DNA of 64,000 nt from an uncultured Desulfobulbaceae bacterium. GTDB taxonomy: Bacteria > Desulfobacterota > Desulfobulbia > Desulfobulbales > BM004. Location: NCBI GenBank assembly GCA_947259115.1, contig CAMYKS010000002.1:62001-126000 (forward strand), read 5' to 3'. Position 1 is the first letter of the stretch. Every line of letters starts with the position of its first letter. The notes under the pieces were generated by a model, which worked only from the letters and a program-made list of their open reading frames with translations, did not search any database and was not told where the DNA came from. Shown piece by piece: positions 1 to 8,699 of the stretch. The position numbers and the translations under genes are program-made.

Positions 1-202
1 GAGTTTTATTTTGTTGTTAATTTACTAAACAGGAGAGAGTATTTGAATACAAAAATCCCTGTAAAGGTAATAGGGATGTAGCTATAAATCATTACCGGAG
101 ATGTTATTACCTGCAATGTAAAAAATTACACAAAAACGCGCCCTTCTAAACTGTTCCACTGATCATAGTCAAATACACATCAGAGAGGTTAGGGTTACAA
201 TC

Positions 203-1180
203 ATGAAACGTTTCAAAAACATTCTCCTAATTACCACCCAAAATGACATAAACAGTCCTGACATAAAAAGAGCTGTTTCTCTTGCAGGGTCCAATGCGGC
301 TAATCTTACCATAGCTGATATTGTTCCTGGCCTGCCGCCTATGCAGCGTCAGCTTAGCCCTTCTCCTGGAATCGAATCTGTTTTAAGCGGCCTGGCCGAA
401 AAAAGGCTTAATGAGCTCACGTTAATGGCCAAAGAGCTTTCAGAGAAAATGGACATTACGCCATTAGTGCTGCAAGGAACACCTTACCTGGAAATCATCA
501 GAGTTGTCATGCAGCAGAAATTCGACCTGCTTATAAAAATATCAGAACCGGAAGAAAGTTTTACGGCAAAAATATTTGGTTCGACGGATTTTCGCTTACT
601 TCGAAAATGTCCGTGCCCGGTGTGGCTACTTAAACCAGATGCGCTCATTTCGTTTAATTCCATTCTCGTTGCGGTTGCACTAGAAACTTTTGATGAAGAT
701 GAAGATATTGACAGCCTTAATAAACAGATTCTCGAAATGGCCACGTCGCTTGCCCTGGAAGAATCAAGCGAGCTCCATATTGTTCATGCCTTTAAAATTT
801 TCGGCGAAAACCTTCTGGACCTTCCTATGGTTGGATATATTGCAGGTGGTGAAGTTCGGGAATGGATGATGTCCCAGCGACATGACATAGAGGAGCAATT
901 CAACCACGTTACTGAGTTGTTGAAAAAACACCTCAAGGACAACAATATGGAAAAATTGAACCCTCAATTCCATCTGGTGGAAGGTGATGCGCAAGAGGTA
1001 ATTCAGCGCATGATAAAAGAGAACAAGGTCGAGTTGGTTGTAATGGGCACTGTCGCCCGGTCAAATTTAACCGGTCTGTTAATGGGGAACACTGCTGAAA
1101 ATATATTAAACCGTATCTCATGTTCCGTTCTGACGGTTAAACCGTCGAGCTTTACATCACCCGTCAAATTTGACAGATAA
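203..1180 (+). CDS. Tandem-domain universal stress protein (UspE-like)
   Basis: A 325-residue cytoplasmic protein with two Usp folds in tandem. The first domain (about 1-145) ends in the Usp-typical run GSTDFRLLRKCPCPV; the second (about 150-315) ends in a GTVARSNLTG...GNTAENIL stretch, a relaxed form of the G2xG9xG(S/T/N) nucleotide-binding loop in which the second glycine is replaced by alanine. Usp proteins are stress-induced, often ATP-binding, and their precise role is usually unknown. ATG start with a GAGAGG-like element upstream. The last codons overlap the region before the following membrane gene, so the two are probably co-transcribed. A paralogue of the same architecture lies at 1961. 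The family call is secure; nucleotide binding is inferred. Confidence 0.9.
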   Translation: MKRFKNILLITTQNDINSPDIKRAVSLAGSNAANLTIADIVPGLPPMQRQLSPSPGIESVLSGLAEKRLNELTLMAKELSEKMDITPLVLQGTPYLEIIRVVMQQKFDLLIKISEPEESFTAKIFGSTDFRLLRKCPCPVWLLKPDALISFNSILVAVALETFDEDEDIDSLNKQILEMATSLALEESSELHIVHAFKIFGENLLDLPMVGYIAGGEVREWMMSQRHDIEEQFNHVTELLKKHLKDNNMEKLNPQFHLVEGDAQEVIQRMIKENKVELVVMGTVARSNLTGLLMGNTAENILNRISCSVLTVKPSSFTSPVKFDR

Positions 1181-1193
1181 TCTTCCAGAAAAA

Positions 1194-1745
1194 ATGGCAC
1201 AGAAAAAAAAAAAGCTGCCCTTTACCTGGATTTTTCTCAGGATGCGTCCTGTATTTCGCTGGTTGATTCGACTTCGAGGATCACCGCAAGCCATTGCCGG
1301 TGGCTTTTCCTTGGGTTTATTTATAGCCTTTACTCCTACAATTGGCATTCAAATTTTTCTGGCTTTCTTTCTGGCAACGGCGCTGAATGTAAACCGACCT
1401 GCCGCAGTCTTGGCTGTCTGGTTAACAAACCCTGTAACTATTCCGGCAATCTTTAGCCTCAATTATTTGCTGGGAAGTCTTATCTGGGAAGGTCCATCAG
1501 TTCCTGTTGCATCACGCCGTTTATTCGAATTGGCGTCTCAGTTAACAACTTTTGATCTTTGGGCGATAACCGATCAGCTTTCTGCCGTAGCTGAATTAGG
1601 CATGGACATCATTGTACCGCTCATTTTGGGAAGTATCATCGCTGGAGCGCTCAGTGCAACTCTATCATATGTTGTTCTGTTCAGATTACTTACCTTTCTG
1701 TTTGCACGGCGGGCAAAGAGAAAAATTAAAGATGGTATGCATTAG
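1194..1745 (+). CDS. DUF2062 membrane protein
   Basis: A protein of 183 residues from the ATG at 1194; an in-frame TTG at 1170 would lengthen it into the preceding gene and has no clear ribosome site. The N-terminus is lysine-rich (MAQKKKK), followed by the DUF2062 pattern: a GFSLGLFIAFTPTIGIQIFL helix, then a conserved NRPAAVLAVWLTNPVT segment, and two further hydrophobic helices around residues 130-170. DUF2062 proteins are small inner-membrane proteins of unknown biochemical role, sometimes beside envelope or glycosyltransferase genes. Here it starts 13 bp after the stop of the Usp gene, suggesting one transcript. The function of the pair is not known. Confidence 0.8.
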   Translation: MAQKKKKLPFTWIFLRMRPVFRWLIRLRGSPQAIAGGFSLGLFIAFTPTIGIQIFLAFFLATALNVNRPAAVLAVWLTNPVTIPAIFSLNYLLGSLIWEGPSVPVASRRLFELASQLTTFDLWAITDQLSAVAELGMDIIVPLILGSIIAGALSATLSYVVLFRLLTFLFARRAKRKIKDGMH

Positions 1746-1960
1746 TCGTGAAATATTTATTTGCAGATGCTTCAGTCCCCTATTAGAATTAAAGGTATAG
1801 TTGTGCTGCTAAATAGCTGGATAAGGAGAGATGTTCGTTGCCCGGCTACAGAGGAAAAACATGAATGCTAAAGATATTTGAAAACTTTTTTTCTAAATAG
1901 CTATGGCGCTGTCATCGGTTACCATTACATATTGAGAACCCATAAAAAAAGGATCCGATC

Positions 1961-2911
1961 ATGCAACGTTTCAGGAATATTCTCTTAGTCTATGATGACA
2001 CTGAACAGGTGAAATTAACGCTTGAACGTGCCGTTAATCTGGCAACAAGAAACCAGGCGCGGTTGACCATAATCAGTGTTATTGAAGAAATTCCCCGTGA
2101 TTATAAAATGCTTATTACGGCGCTGCATCCCCAGGAAATATTGAAGCGTGCCGTCAAAAAACAAAACGAACGTCTCGAGCAATATATTGCTCCGCTTTTG
2201 GAAGCAGGTCTCAGGGTGAACGCAAAGGTTCTGGTAGGAAAAGAATTCATTGAAATTATCCGTGAGGTTCTGCGCAACAATCATGATCTGGTCATAAAAG
2301 TCGCCCGCGGAAAAGGAGGCGTAAGGGATATTTTGTTTGGCAGTACCGCCATGCATCTGATGCGCAAATGTCCCTGTCCTGTCTTGGTGATGAAGCCGGG
2401 ACGGGGCCGACGATACTACCGGATTTTGGCGGCAGTGGATGTGACATCAGCGGATGCCAAGGGAAATACGCTTAACACCAAAATCATGGATACGGCTATT
2501 TCACTTACAAACTTGGATAACAGTGATCTCCATATCATTCATACATGGGATAATCCGTTTGAACACCTCTTGAGGGATGAGGTTGCTGCATCCCATGGGA
2601 AGACAGAGAAGTGGGAAAATGAAACCCGTAAAGTGCTCAAAAGAAATCTGCATGATTTTCTAAAAAAATATCCCTTGGCAAAAGGAAAGCATTCGGTACA
2701 TCTATTGAAGGGCAGGGCGGGCGAGCTGATTACCCAACTTGTGATTAATAAGCGGATTAACCTCATAGTTCTGGGAACCCTTTGCCGCACCGGCATCCCA
2801 GGGTTTTTCATCGGCAATACCGCTGAAAAAATACTGCACCGGGTGAATTGCTCTGTTTTGACGGTCAAACCGGAAGGTTTTATTACGCCGGTGACCCTTG
2901 ATGAAGAGTGA
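1961..2911 (+). CDS. Tandem-domain universal stress protein, second copy
   Basis: A 316-residue paralogue of the Usp protein at 203, also with two Usp domains. Domain one ends in GSTAMHLMRKCPCPVLVMKP; domain two ends in GTLCRTGIPG...GNTAEKIL, the nucleotide-loop-like motif. Both copies begin with nearly the same string (MxRFxNILL) and share the KCPCPV signature, so a local duplication is likely. An AAAAAAAGGATCC stretch precedes the ATG and can act as ribosome site. The stop codon overlaps the start of the following histidine kinase by 11 bases, which indicates translational coupling and hints that the Usp protein and the kinase share a stress response; that link is inference. Confidence 0.9.
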   Translation: MQRFRNILLVYDDTEQVKLTLERAVNLATRNQARLTIISVIEEIPRDYKMLITALHPQEILKRAVKKQNERLEQYIAPLLEAGLRVNAKVLVGKEFIEIIREVLRNNHDLVIKVARGKGGVRDILFGSTAMHLMRKCPCPVLVMKPGRGRRYYRILAAVDVTSADAKGNTLNTKIMDTAISLTNLDNSDLHIIHTWDNPFEHLLRDEVAASHGKTEKWENETRKVLKRNLHDFLKKYPLAKGKHSVHLLKGRAGELITQLVINKRINLIVLGTLCRTGIPGFFIGNTAEKILHRVNCSVLTVKPEGFITPVTLDEE

Positions 2912-3926
2912 AGTGAAAACACAAACACCCCGAAAAACAAAAATTACACTTATTGTAATCCTGGTGGCCGGCATCAGCCTCCTGCATTACTTAAGTGACA
3001 AAAGTCTGTATTACTATCATGTTTTTTACGGAGAACTCTATTTCCTGCCTATTGTGATGACGGGCTTCTGGTTTGGCTTACGTGGTGCTTTGGCAACCTC
3101 TCTTGGGATTACGGCATGCTATCTTCCCTTTGTTTATTGGCATTGGCATGGCTTTTCCCCAGAAGATTTTGACAGGATACTATCGGTGCTACTCTATAAT
3201 TCCTCAGCAGTGCTTATTGGTATCCTTAAAAACCGGGAGGTTAATGCCAATAAAGGGCGGTTGGAGGCCGAAAGGTTGGCGGCAATGGGCAAATCCCTGG
3301 CCGCCGTGGCCCATGATATGAAAACACCGCTTGTTGCCATTGGTGGTCTTGCCCGGAGACTGCAAAAGAAATTTAAAGAGAATGACCCGGATCGTGAAAA
3401 ATCAGGCATCATCATAAGGGAAACGGAGCGGCTGGAAAAAATGATGCATAATATGCTCGATTTTTCCAAGCCCCTTGAGCTGCAACTTTCCCATGGTGAT
3501 ATAAATGAAATAGCAGAAAACAGTGCAACTATCGTTAGTGAAACGGCCCAAAAGAGGAAAATTGCTATTGAATGCAAGCTTGCCAATAGTCTTCCGAGGG
3601 TCGCTGTCGATGCGATTCGCATGAAACAAGCAGTTGTTAATCTTGCGCTGAACGCCGTGGAGGCCTCTCCTGAAGGGGAAATTGTGACTCTGTGCACCTC
3701 GGACGCTGATCACGAGGTTATCATAGACGTGGTCGATTGTGGAGGTGGCATTTCGCTTGCCCACAGAGCGAAAGTCTTTGATCCTTTTTTTACCACCAAA
3801 AAGGAGGGGACCGGATTGGGGCTTGCCATCGTTAAAAAAATAATGGATGCGCATAAGGGATCACTGGAAATTGTTGATAACTCTCCCAAGGGGACCATAT
3901 TTAGAGTAATGCTGCCCAAGCAATAA
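2901..3926 (+). CDS. Membrane-bound sensor histidine kinase
   Basis: A 341-residue kinase from the ATG at 2901 (an in-frame TTG at 2898 is the alternative). Three to four hydrophobic helices fill residues 14-110. A HisKA domain follows with the phospho-acceptor in VAHDMKTPL (His about 138), then a HATPase_c domain with N box NLALNAVEAS, G1 box DCGGGIS, F box FDPFFTTKKEG and G2 box GTGLGLAIVKK. No PAS, HAMP or receiver domain is visible, so the signal is probably read by the short membrane part. No response regulator is encoded next to it, making it an orphan in this window. The 11-base overlap with the upstream Usp gene argues for co-expression. Confidence 0.92.
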   Translation: MKSEVKTQTPRKTKITLIVILVAGISLLHYLSDKSLYYYHVFYGELYFLPIVMTGFWFGLRGALATSLGITACYLPFVYWHWHGFSPEDFDRILSVLLYNSSAVLIGILKNREVNANKGRLEAERLAAMGKSLAAVAHDMKTPLVAIGGLARRLQKKFKENDPDREKSGIIIRETERLEKMMHNMLDFSKPLELQLSHGDINEIAENSATIVSETAQKRKIAIECKLANSLPRVAVDAIRMKQAVVNLALNAVEASPEGEIVTLCTSDADHEVIIDVVDCGGGISLAHRAKVFDPFFTTKKEGTGLGLAIVKKIMDAHKGSLEIVDNSPKGTIFRVMLPKQ

Positions 3927-3966
3927 AAAAATCCTGCTACGGGAATTATAGTTTTTCAAGAGAGTC

Positions 3967-4038
3967 ATGAAGGAAAAATTTTCTGTTGATGAACAAGGGT
4001 TGTCCGTTGACCATGATGACAAGGACAAGGAATCATGA
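3967..4038 (+). CDS. Possible 23-residue acidic leader ORF
   Basis: An ATG at 3967 with GAGAG just upstream opens a 23-codon frame rich in Asp, Glu and Lys, with no hydrophobic stretch. Its TGA overlaps the ATG of the following ferric-reductase-like gene in an ATGA arrangement (4035-4038), the classic geometry of translational coupling. It could be a real micropeptide, or a leader whose translation opens the downstream start. I see no homology cue. Expression is not proven by sequence. Confidence 0.4.
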   Translation: MKEKFSVDEQGLSVDHDDKDKES

Positions 4039-5354
4039 AATATTTTTATTGGGGTCTATTCTGGATAGCTGTTTATCTCGCACTAGTAATTTCCCCATGC
4101 CTTGTGCTGTTTTACGGCCAGATGCCGGGTGGCAGCGGCTTCTGGTGGGACTTTTCCATGGTCCTTGGCTTTGCCGCCACCTCCATGATGGCCATCATGT
4201 TCTTCCTGACCGCCAGGTTCAAAAGGGCGGCTCTGCCTTTCGGCGTTGACATTATTTATTACTTCCACAAACAGATTTCTTTATTGCTCCTCCTCTTTGT
4301 TGTAGCACATCCGCTTATTCTTGTTGTAAGCGAACCCGTGGTCATTGAAATGTTAAAACCGGGTATGTTGAACAGATATATGGCAGCAGGAGTGGTTTCT
4401 CTTATCATGATCATTTTCATCATGATTTCTTCGCTGTGGAGAAAACAGCTAAATATCCATTATGACAACTGGCGCTATGTACATGTCTTTTTATCCGCTT
4501 CTGCTTTTATTCTTGCCCTTATTCACATTGAAGGGGTCGGCAACTATATTGCCACGCCGGAAAAACATTTAGCCTGGGGCGCTATAATGGGCAGCTGTCT
4601 GTTGCTGATAATTTATGTGCGGTTGATCAAGCCCGTTGCCTTGCTGAAAAGACCGTATGAAGTAGTGAAAGTGACTGAAGAGAGAGGAAGTGCATATACC
4701 CTTGACATAATCCCTGTTGGGCATTCTGGGATACATTTCATGGCGGGCCAGTTTGTCTGGCTTACCATGTGGAGTATGCCATTCAGCATGCGGGAACATC
4801 CTTTTTCCATAGCATCAAGTGCAGAGCAGCAGGACGGTCTTAGTTTTACCATCAAGGAACTGGGTGATTTTACAAGTCGCGTCAAAAAAGCCCCCAGCGG
4901 GTTGCGCGTCTATGTCGACGGGCCATACGGCGCCTTCAGTTTTGATCGGCATTCTGCTGCACCTGGTTTTGTCTTTATTGCCGGGGGCATCGGGATTGCT
5001 CCTATTATGTGTATGTTGAGAACGCTTGCCGACCGCAAGGACAAACGCAGGCATATATTGTTTTTTGCAGGGGCAAACCTGGACAGACTGACCTTTTATG
5101 AAGAACTTATCGAGTTGAAAAATAAGCTTTCACTGGAGATCGTTTTTGTACTGGAAAAGCCAGACCCGGACTGGCAGGGCGAAACTGGATTCCTGACTGG
5201 CGCTATTTTCAACCGATACCTTTCTGTAACCAAGCACGAATTGGAGTATTTCATCTGTGGGCCGGTTCCAATGATACAGTTAACTGAAAAAGAACTTCAC
5301 AAGTTAGGAATTCCGCTGCACCATCTGCATTCGGAACTTTTTGATTTTGTCTGA
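4035..5354 (+). CDS. Ferric-reductase-like flavocytochrome (NAD(P)H oxidoreductase)
   Basis: A 439-residue membrane oxidoreductase. The N-terminal ferric-reductase-type domain has about six helices and two histidine pairs spaced 14 residues apart (His78/His92 and His150/His164), as expected for two stacked b hemes crossing the membrane. The C-terminal half is an FNR-type module: FAD-binding HPFSIASS at 255-262, GPYG at 296-299, the NAD(P) loop GGIGIAP at 317-323, and a late CGP motif. It should pass electrons from cytoplasmic NAD(P)H through FAD and heme to an acceptor outside; the acceptor (iron chelate, quinone or oxygen) cannot be told. Its start overlaps a 23-codon ORF and a 30-residue membrane peptide follows it. 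Confidence 0.88.
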   Translation: MKYFYWGLFWIAVYLALVISPCLVLFYGQMPGGSGFWWDFSMVLGFAATSMMAIMFFLTARFKRAALPFGVDIIYYFHKQISLLLLLFVVAHPLILVVSEPVVIEMLKPGMLNRYMAAGVVSLIMIIFIMISSLWRKQLNIHYDNWRYVHVFLSASAFILALIHIEGVGNYIATPEKHLAWGAIMGSCLLLIIYVRLIKPVALLKRPYEVVKVTEERGSAYTLDIIPVGHSGIHFMAGQFVWLTMWSMPFSMREHPFSIASSAEQQDGLSFTIKELGDFTSRVKKAPSGLRVYVDGPYGAFSFDRHSAAPGFVFIAGGIGIAPIMCMLRTLADRKDKRRHILFFAGANLDRLTFYEELIELKNKLSLEIVFVLEKPDPDWQGETGFLTGAIFNRYLSVTKHELEYFICGPVPMIQLTEKELHKLGIPLHHLHSELFDFV

Positions 5355-5368
5355 TATGGAGCAATTTC

Positions 5369-5461
5369 ATGCGTTTAATGCTTGCTAAAATACTAGCCGT
5401 TTTGACAGGGGTGATAATATTAACGCTCGCAACTCTGTTTGCATTGATACAGAACAGCTAA
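5369..5461 (+). CDS. Small single-helix membrane peptide (30 aa)
   Basis: A 30-codon frame opens with ATG at 5369, 8 bases after a GGAG ribosome site, and lies 14 bases after the stop of the ferric-reductase-like gene. It encodes a short basic N-terminus (MRLMLAK) followed by about 20 hydrophobic residues and a polar tail (ALIQNS), i.e. one transmembrane helix, N-in. Position and ribosome site favour a real micropeptide, possibly a small accessory subunit of the flavocytochrome, comparable in kind to CydX or KdpF. No family is recognised. Confidence 0.55.
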   Translation: MRLMLAKILAVLTGVIILTLATLFALIQNS

Positions 5462-5680
5462 ATTTGTATTATGCCGTAAGTGATTTTTAGAGGGCTCATA
5501 GATGTATCATACATTCTGTACGAAATACATGCCTAACAGAAAATAGTATTTAAAAATAAGCAAGATGTCGAACTTGACAAATTTATAGTGAATTGGGTTT
5601 CTGTATACTCGTAAGGCCACAAAATATTAGTATTCTATACTTATTACTGCTACAATCTTTACAACAGGAAGCATCTCAAG

Positions 5681-5707
5681 ATGAATAAAAAGTGTATGGT
5701 GCAATAA
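5681..5707 (+). CDS. Possible 8-codon leader peptide
   Basis: CAGGAAGC lies 9 bases before an ATG that opens an 8-codon frame (MNKKCMVQ). Its TAA overlaps the ATG at 5707 of the channel gene as TAATG. This gives the channel start a plausible re-initiation route, since the ATG at 5707 itself has no good ribosome site. It may be only a leader; equally, the channel could start at the GTG at 5692. Confidence 0.3.
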   Translation: MNKKCMVQ

Positions 5708-6546
5708 TGACTAGCCATCAAATGCTGCGATCGGTAAACGATGTTGCGTCGGAGATTTTCAACTCTGTGATCGTTTTATTGCCACGTATTTTCTGGGCTG
5801 CTGTTCTGCTTGGAACAGGAGTTGTTCTGGCCTGGATTTTTAAAAAAATCACAGTAAAAATTGTCCGTGGCTTTGATAAATTATTTGAGAAGGTCGCAAC
5901 AGAAAGAGGCCTGCAGCATATTCAGGTAAAGCAACCACTTGAGCGCTTTATCGGAGAAACCATATTCTGGCTCTCTTTAGTCTTCTTCTTAATCCTTGCA
6001 ATCCAGATACTGCAACTGGATTTTCTATCATCCTTTCTGGAAGATGTCTTGGGCAGCATACCGCAACTGGCGATCGGCATTCTGATAATTATTGCATCAT
6101 TCTTCATTGGTTCCATCTGTCGCCAGATAGTTTTTTCAACCTTTGACGCCATGGAAATTGAGCAGGCTGAACTGTTCGGCAACGGCATAAAAATTCTCGT
6201 CGTACTGATGGGAATATTAATTGGAGCCGGCCAAATAGGCATTGATATCAGCTTTCTTACCTCGGTTGTAAGTGTTTCTTTTGGCGCTATATTGGGCGCC
6301 TTAGCTCTGGCATTTGGGTTTGGCGCCAAAACTTATGTGGCAAATATCCTTTCATCTGCTCAGATCCGAAAGTTATATCAAATCGGCGATACAATAATGA
6401 TTGAAGATACAAAGGGGAAAATTATTGAAATCAACCCGACCATGATTTTATTGCAATCCGAAGAAGGCCAGATCGCCATGCCCGCCAAGCTGTTTTTGGA
6501 AAAAACCTCAGTTCTTGTTACTCCGGTGGAAAAAGATGAAGCCTAA
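5707..6546 (+). CDS. MscS-family mechanosensitive channel with extra TM helices
   Basis: About 279 residues from the ATG at 5707 (GTG at 5692 possible). Four hydrophobic segments precede a pore-lining helix rich in Gly and Ala (SFGAILGALALAFGFGAKTY), then the MscS beta-domain signature YQIGDTIMIEDTKGKIIEI. The upstream helices resemble the conserved TM-helix repeats found in YnaI- and CmpX-like members. The protein ends soon after the beta domain and so lacks the large C-terminal cage of E. coli MscS. It would gate under membrane tension in the inner membrane. Its 3' end overlaps the following MgtE-like N/CBS gene by 11 bases, placing a tension channel and Mg2+ proteins on one transcript. Confidence 0.85.
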   Translation: MTSHQMLRSVNDVASEIFNSVIVLLPRIFWAAVLLGTGVVLAWIFKKITVKIVRGFDKLFEKVATERGLQHIQVKQPLERFIGETIFWLSLVFFLILAIQILQLDFLSSFLEDVLGSIPQLAIGILIIIASFFIGSICRQIVFSTFDAMEIEQAELFGNGIKILVVLMGILIGAGQIGIDISFLTSVVSVSFGAILGALALAFGFGAKTYVANILSSAQIRKLYQIGDTIMIEDTKGKIIEINPTMILLQSEEGQIAMPAKLFLEKTSVLVTPVEKDEA

Positions 6547-7381
6547 CAATGTTCTGACCCTTGGCTATTTAACCAAGTACCCGGACAATGCCGCGAGGGT
6601 CCTGGAAAGCCTTCCTCCTCCCATGACAGCTGATTTGTTAGAGAACCTGTCTCCCGAGAAATATCTCCCAACCTTTGAATTTTTGATACCCTCATATGCT
6701 GCAAGACTCTTTGAGACACTCAGTGAGGATGCCAGGAACAAACTCATCAGCGTCCTTTCAGTTGAAAAACTTTCTATACTTCTAATCTTCCTTAAAGATT
6801 CAGACCAAAAAAACATTCTGTCTCAGTTAGCTTCAGAAAAAAGAAAAAAAGTTTTCAGCCGCATGCAATACCCCAGTGGTACCGTTGGTTCAATAATGAA
6901 ACCTCCATCATTCACCGTACCGCAGGACATTTCTGTCGCTGAAGTGTTAAAACGGATAAGAACAAGTAAAATTTTTCAATTTTCAGAAGTAATCGTCCTC
7001 GACAAGGATCTTCGTTACATTGGCATGATATCATTGGGTAAACTTATACAGGCCCCGCCACATAAAAAATTAAATTCAATAACAATTCGTAAAATTGCCG
7101 CACTTCCTGCCAGAAAATCGCTGCAAAATCTTGCAGAAAACCCTGCCTGGGCTGCCAACCTGGTATTGCCTGTCACTGACGTCCGGGGATTATTAATTGG
7201 CGTTTTGGATTTTAAGACCTTGCTTCAGCATAAAACCTTGGAAATACCGCAAATAAAATTTCACCAAGCAAAAAAAACATCAGCCCTGGAGCTCTTTTTT
7301 CAGACCCTGGCGGTCCCCATTGAGGCACTGGCAATAAAATTATTTCCCTTTGACAGGGATAATACAACGAGGAACAGATGA
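6536..7381 (+). CDS. Membrane-less MgtE-like protein (MgtE N domain plus CBS)
   Basis: A 281-residue soluble protein from the ATG at 6536, preceded by GGTGGAAAAAG. Residues about 10-110 form an MgtE intracellular N-like superhelical domain (LEXLPPPxxADLLEXLSPE, then MQYPSGTVGSIMKPP, the junction seen in MgtE), and about 115-225 carry a degenerate CBS pair. The Mg2+-conducting transmembrane domain is absent: the C-terminus after residue 245 is short with only moderate hydrophobicity (LELFFQTLAVPIEALAIKLF). It could be a cytoplasmic Mg2+ or nucleotide sensor partnering the full MgtE immediately downstream, or the MscS channel upstream. The family relation is clear by pattern; the role is inference. 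Confidence 0.75.
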   Translation: MKPNNVLTLGYLTKYPDNAARVLESLPPPMTADLLENLSPEKYLPTFEFLIPSYAARLFETLSEDARNKLISVLSVEKLSILLIFLKDSDQKNILSQLASEKRKKVFSRMQYPSGTVGSIMKPPSFTVPQDISVAEVLKRIRTSKIFQFSEVIVLDKDLRYIGMISLGKLIQAPPHKKLNSITIRKIAALPARKSLQNLAENPAWAANLVLPVTDVRGLLIGVLDFKTLLQHKTLEIPQIKFHQAKKTSALELFFQTLAVPIEALAIKLFPFDRDNTTRNR

Positions 7382-7382
7382 C

Positions 7383-8690
7383 ATGACAATGGCATATGAG
7401 AATGCAATAGTGGCGCTGAACAGGGATTATTTGACCCGCTTTGCCAAAGAAGCATCCCGGACACTGTCGCGAACATCAACTGACGAAATTGCTGCTGTAC
7501 TTCAGAATTTACCAATACTTGAATCAATAAATTTATGGGGGCACCTGCGTCCGGATGTTATAGAAAACCTTCTCGACAAAATCCCCGGGGATCAACTGCG
7601 GGAATATTTTAACCGTAGCGAACCGGTTAAAGTTGCAAGGATGTTTTCCCGCCTCCTGAAAGAAAAGCAACGCCAATGTATGGAGCTGCTCTCGACAGAG
7701 AAGCAGGCAGAAATAAGTCAACTCATGGAGTTTCCTGAAAACAGTGCCGGCAGCCTCATGGATACACGTTTCATTTCTTTCAGAAACGATACGCCGGCCA
7801 ATCATGCTTTACAGCGCATTCGCCAGAAAAAACCTCGTTTTACCAGGCAGCTGTTTCTGCTCAACGACAATGAATCTCCAGAAAGGATGATTGAAATTCA
7901 GGACCTGGCCCTGGCTGCGCCAGGTGATGAACTTAGTGATTTTGCTAAACAGATACCAGCTGTTGCCTTTGCCACAACAAGTCGTGATGAGGTCATCGAC
8001 ATGTTCAGCAAATATAAAATTACTGATTTGCCGGTTGTCAGCAGTGAAGGAAAAATGATTGGGGTAATCCGCTATGATGACCTGGTAAATATTGTTCGAG
8101 AGGATGCTTCTGTGGACATCCAGACAATGGTCGGCGCCAGCAAGGATGAGAGCGCCTTGTCGTCAGCTGGATTTGTTATCCGCAAGCGCCTTCCGTGGCT
8201 CCAGATTAACCTGCTCACCGCCTTTCTGGCAGCAGCAGTTGTCGGGATTTTTGAAAATCTGATTGCCCAGTTTACCGCCTTAGCTGTTTTATTGCCCGTC
8301 GTCGCCGGCCAATCAGGCAATACGGGTGCTCAGGCCCTGGCAGTTACCATGCGCGGCCTGGCTCTACACGAAATCGGCACCAGCCAGTGGCTGAAGGTGC
8401 TGCGCAAGGAAATAAAGGCTAGTCTGGTTAACGGTTTAGCTGTTGCCCTGACAACCGCCACTGCAGTTTTCTTTTGGAGTAAATCATATGGATTGGCGTT
8501 CGTAATAACCATAGCTATGGTTATCTCAATGGTAGCCGCAGCTATATCCGGTGTAATTATTCCTGTTATGCTGCGCAAAGCCGGACAAGACCCGGCTCAA
8601 TCATCATCCATAATTCTAACAACCGTTACCGATGTAACAGGTTTTTTTACTTTTCTAGGTATTGCAACAATCTTATCAGAGCTTATCTAA
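7383..8690 (+). CDS. mgtE: MgtE-type magnesium transporter
   Basis: About 435 residues from the ATG at 7383, which has GAGGAACAG just upstream (TTG at 7350 would overlap the previous gene). Domains in order: MgtE N superhelix (about 25-130, ending MEFPENSAGSLMDTRFI), CBS pair (about 130-255, with KITDLPVVSSEGKMIGVI), a plug helix, and five transmembrane helices. The signature PVVAGQSGNTGAQALAVTMRGLA marks the Mg2+ pore. MgtE is a Mg2+-gated channel in the inner membrane; its cytosolic domains close the pore at high Mg2+. It sits one base after the MgtE-like soluble gene and is surely co-transcribed with it and the MscS channel. Confidence 0.93.
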   Translation: MTMAYENAIVALNRDYLTRFAKEASRTLSRTSTDEIAAVLQNLPILESINLWGHLRPDVIENLLDKIPGDQLREYFNRSEPVKVARMFSRLLKEKQRQCMELLSTEKQAEISQLMEFPENSAGSLMDTRFISFRNDTPANHALQRIRQKKPRFTRQLFLLNDNESPERMIEIQDLALAAPGDELSDFAKQIPAVAFATTSRDEVIDMFSKYKITDLPVVSSEGKMIGVIRYDDLVNIVREDASVDIQTMVGASKDESALSSAGFVIRKRLPWLQINLLTAFLAAAVVGIFENLIAQFTALAVLLPVVAGQSGNTGAQALAVTMRGLALHEIGTSQWLKVLRKEIKASLVNGLAVALTTATAVFFWSKSYGLAFVITIAMVISMVAAAISGVIIPVMLRKAGQDPAQSSSIILTTVTDVTGFFTFLGIATILSELI

Positions 8691-8699
8691 AATTGCATT

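Noticed and set aside
43-81. 12-codon frame starting TTG after CAGGAGAGAG near the window start
   Set aside because: Short, non-ATG, no downstream coupling; the purine run may belong to an upstream feature cut by the window.
1831-1881. 16-codon frame after AAGGAGAG
   Set aside because: The ribosome site touches the ATG (spacing about 2), and the frame has no coupling to a downstream start.
5574-5609. TTGACA and TATACT before the MscS gene
   Set aside because: Spacing of 24 bases is too long for a sigma-70 promoter, and neither box has a better partner.
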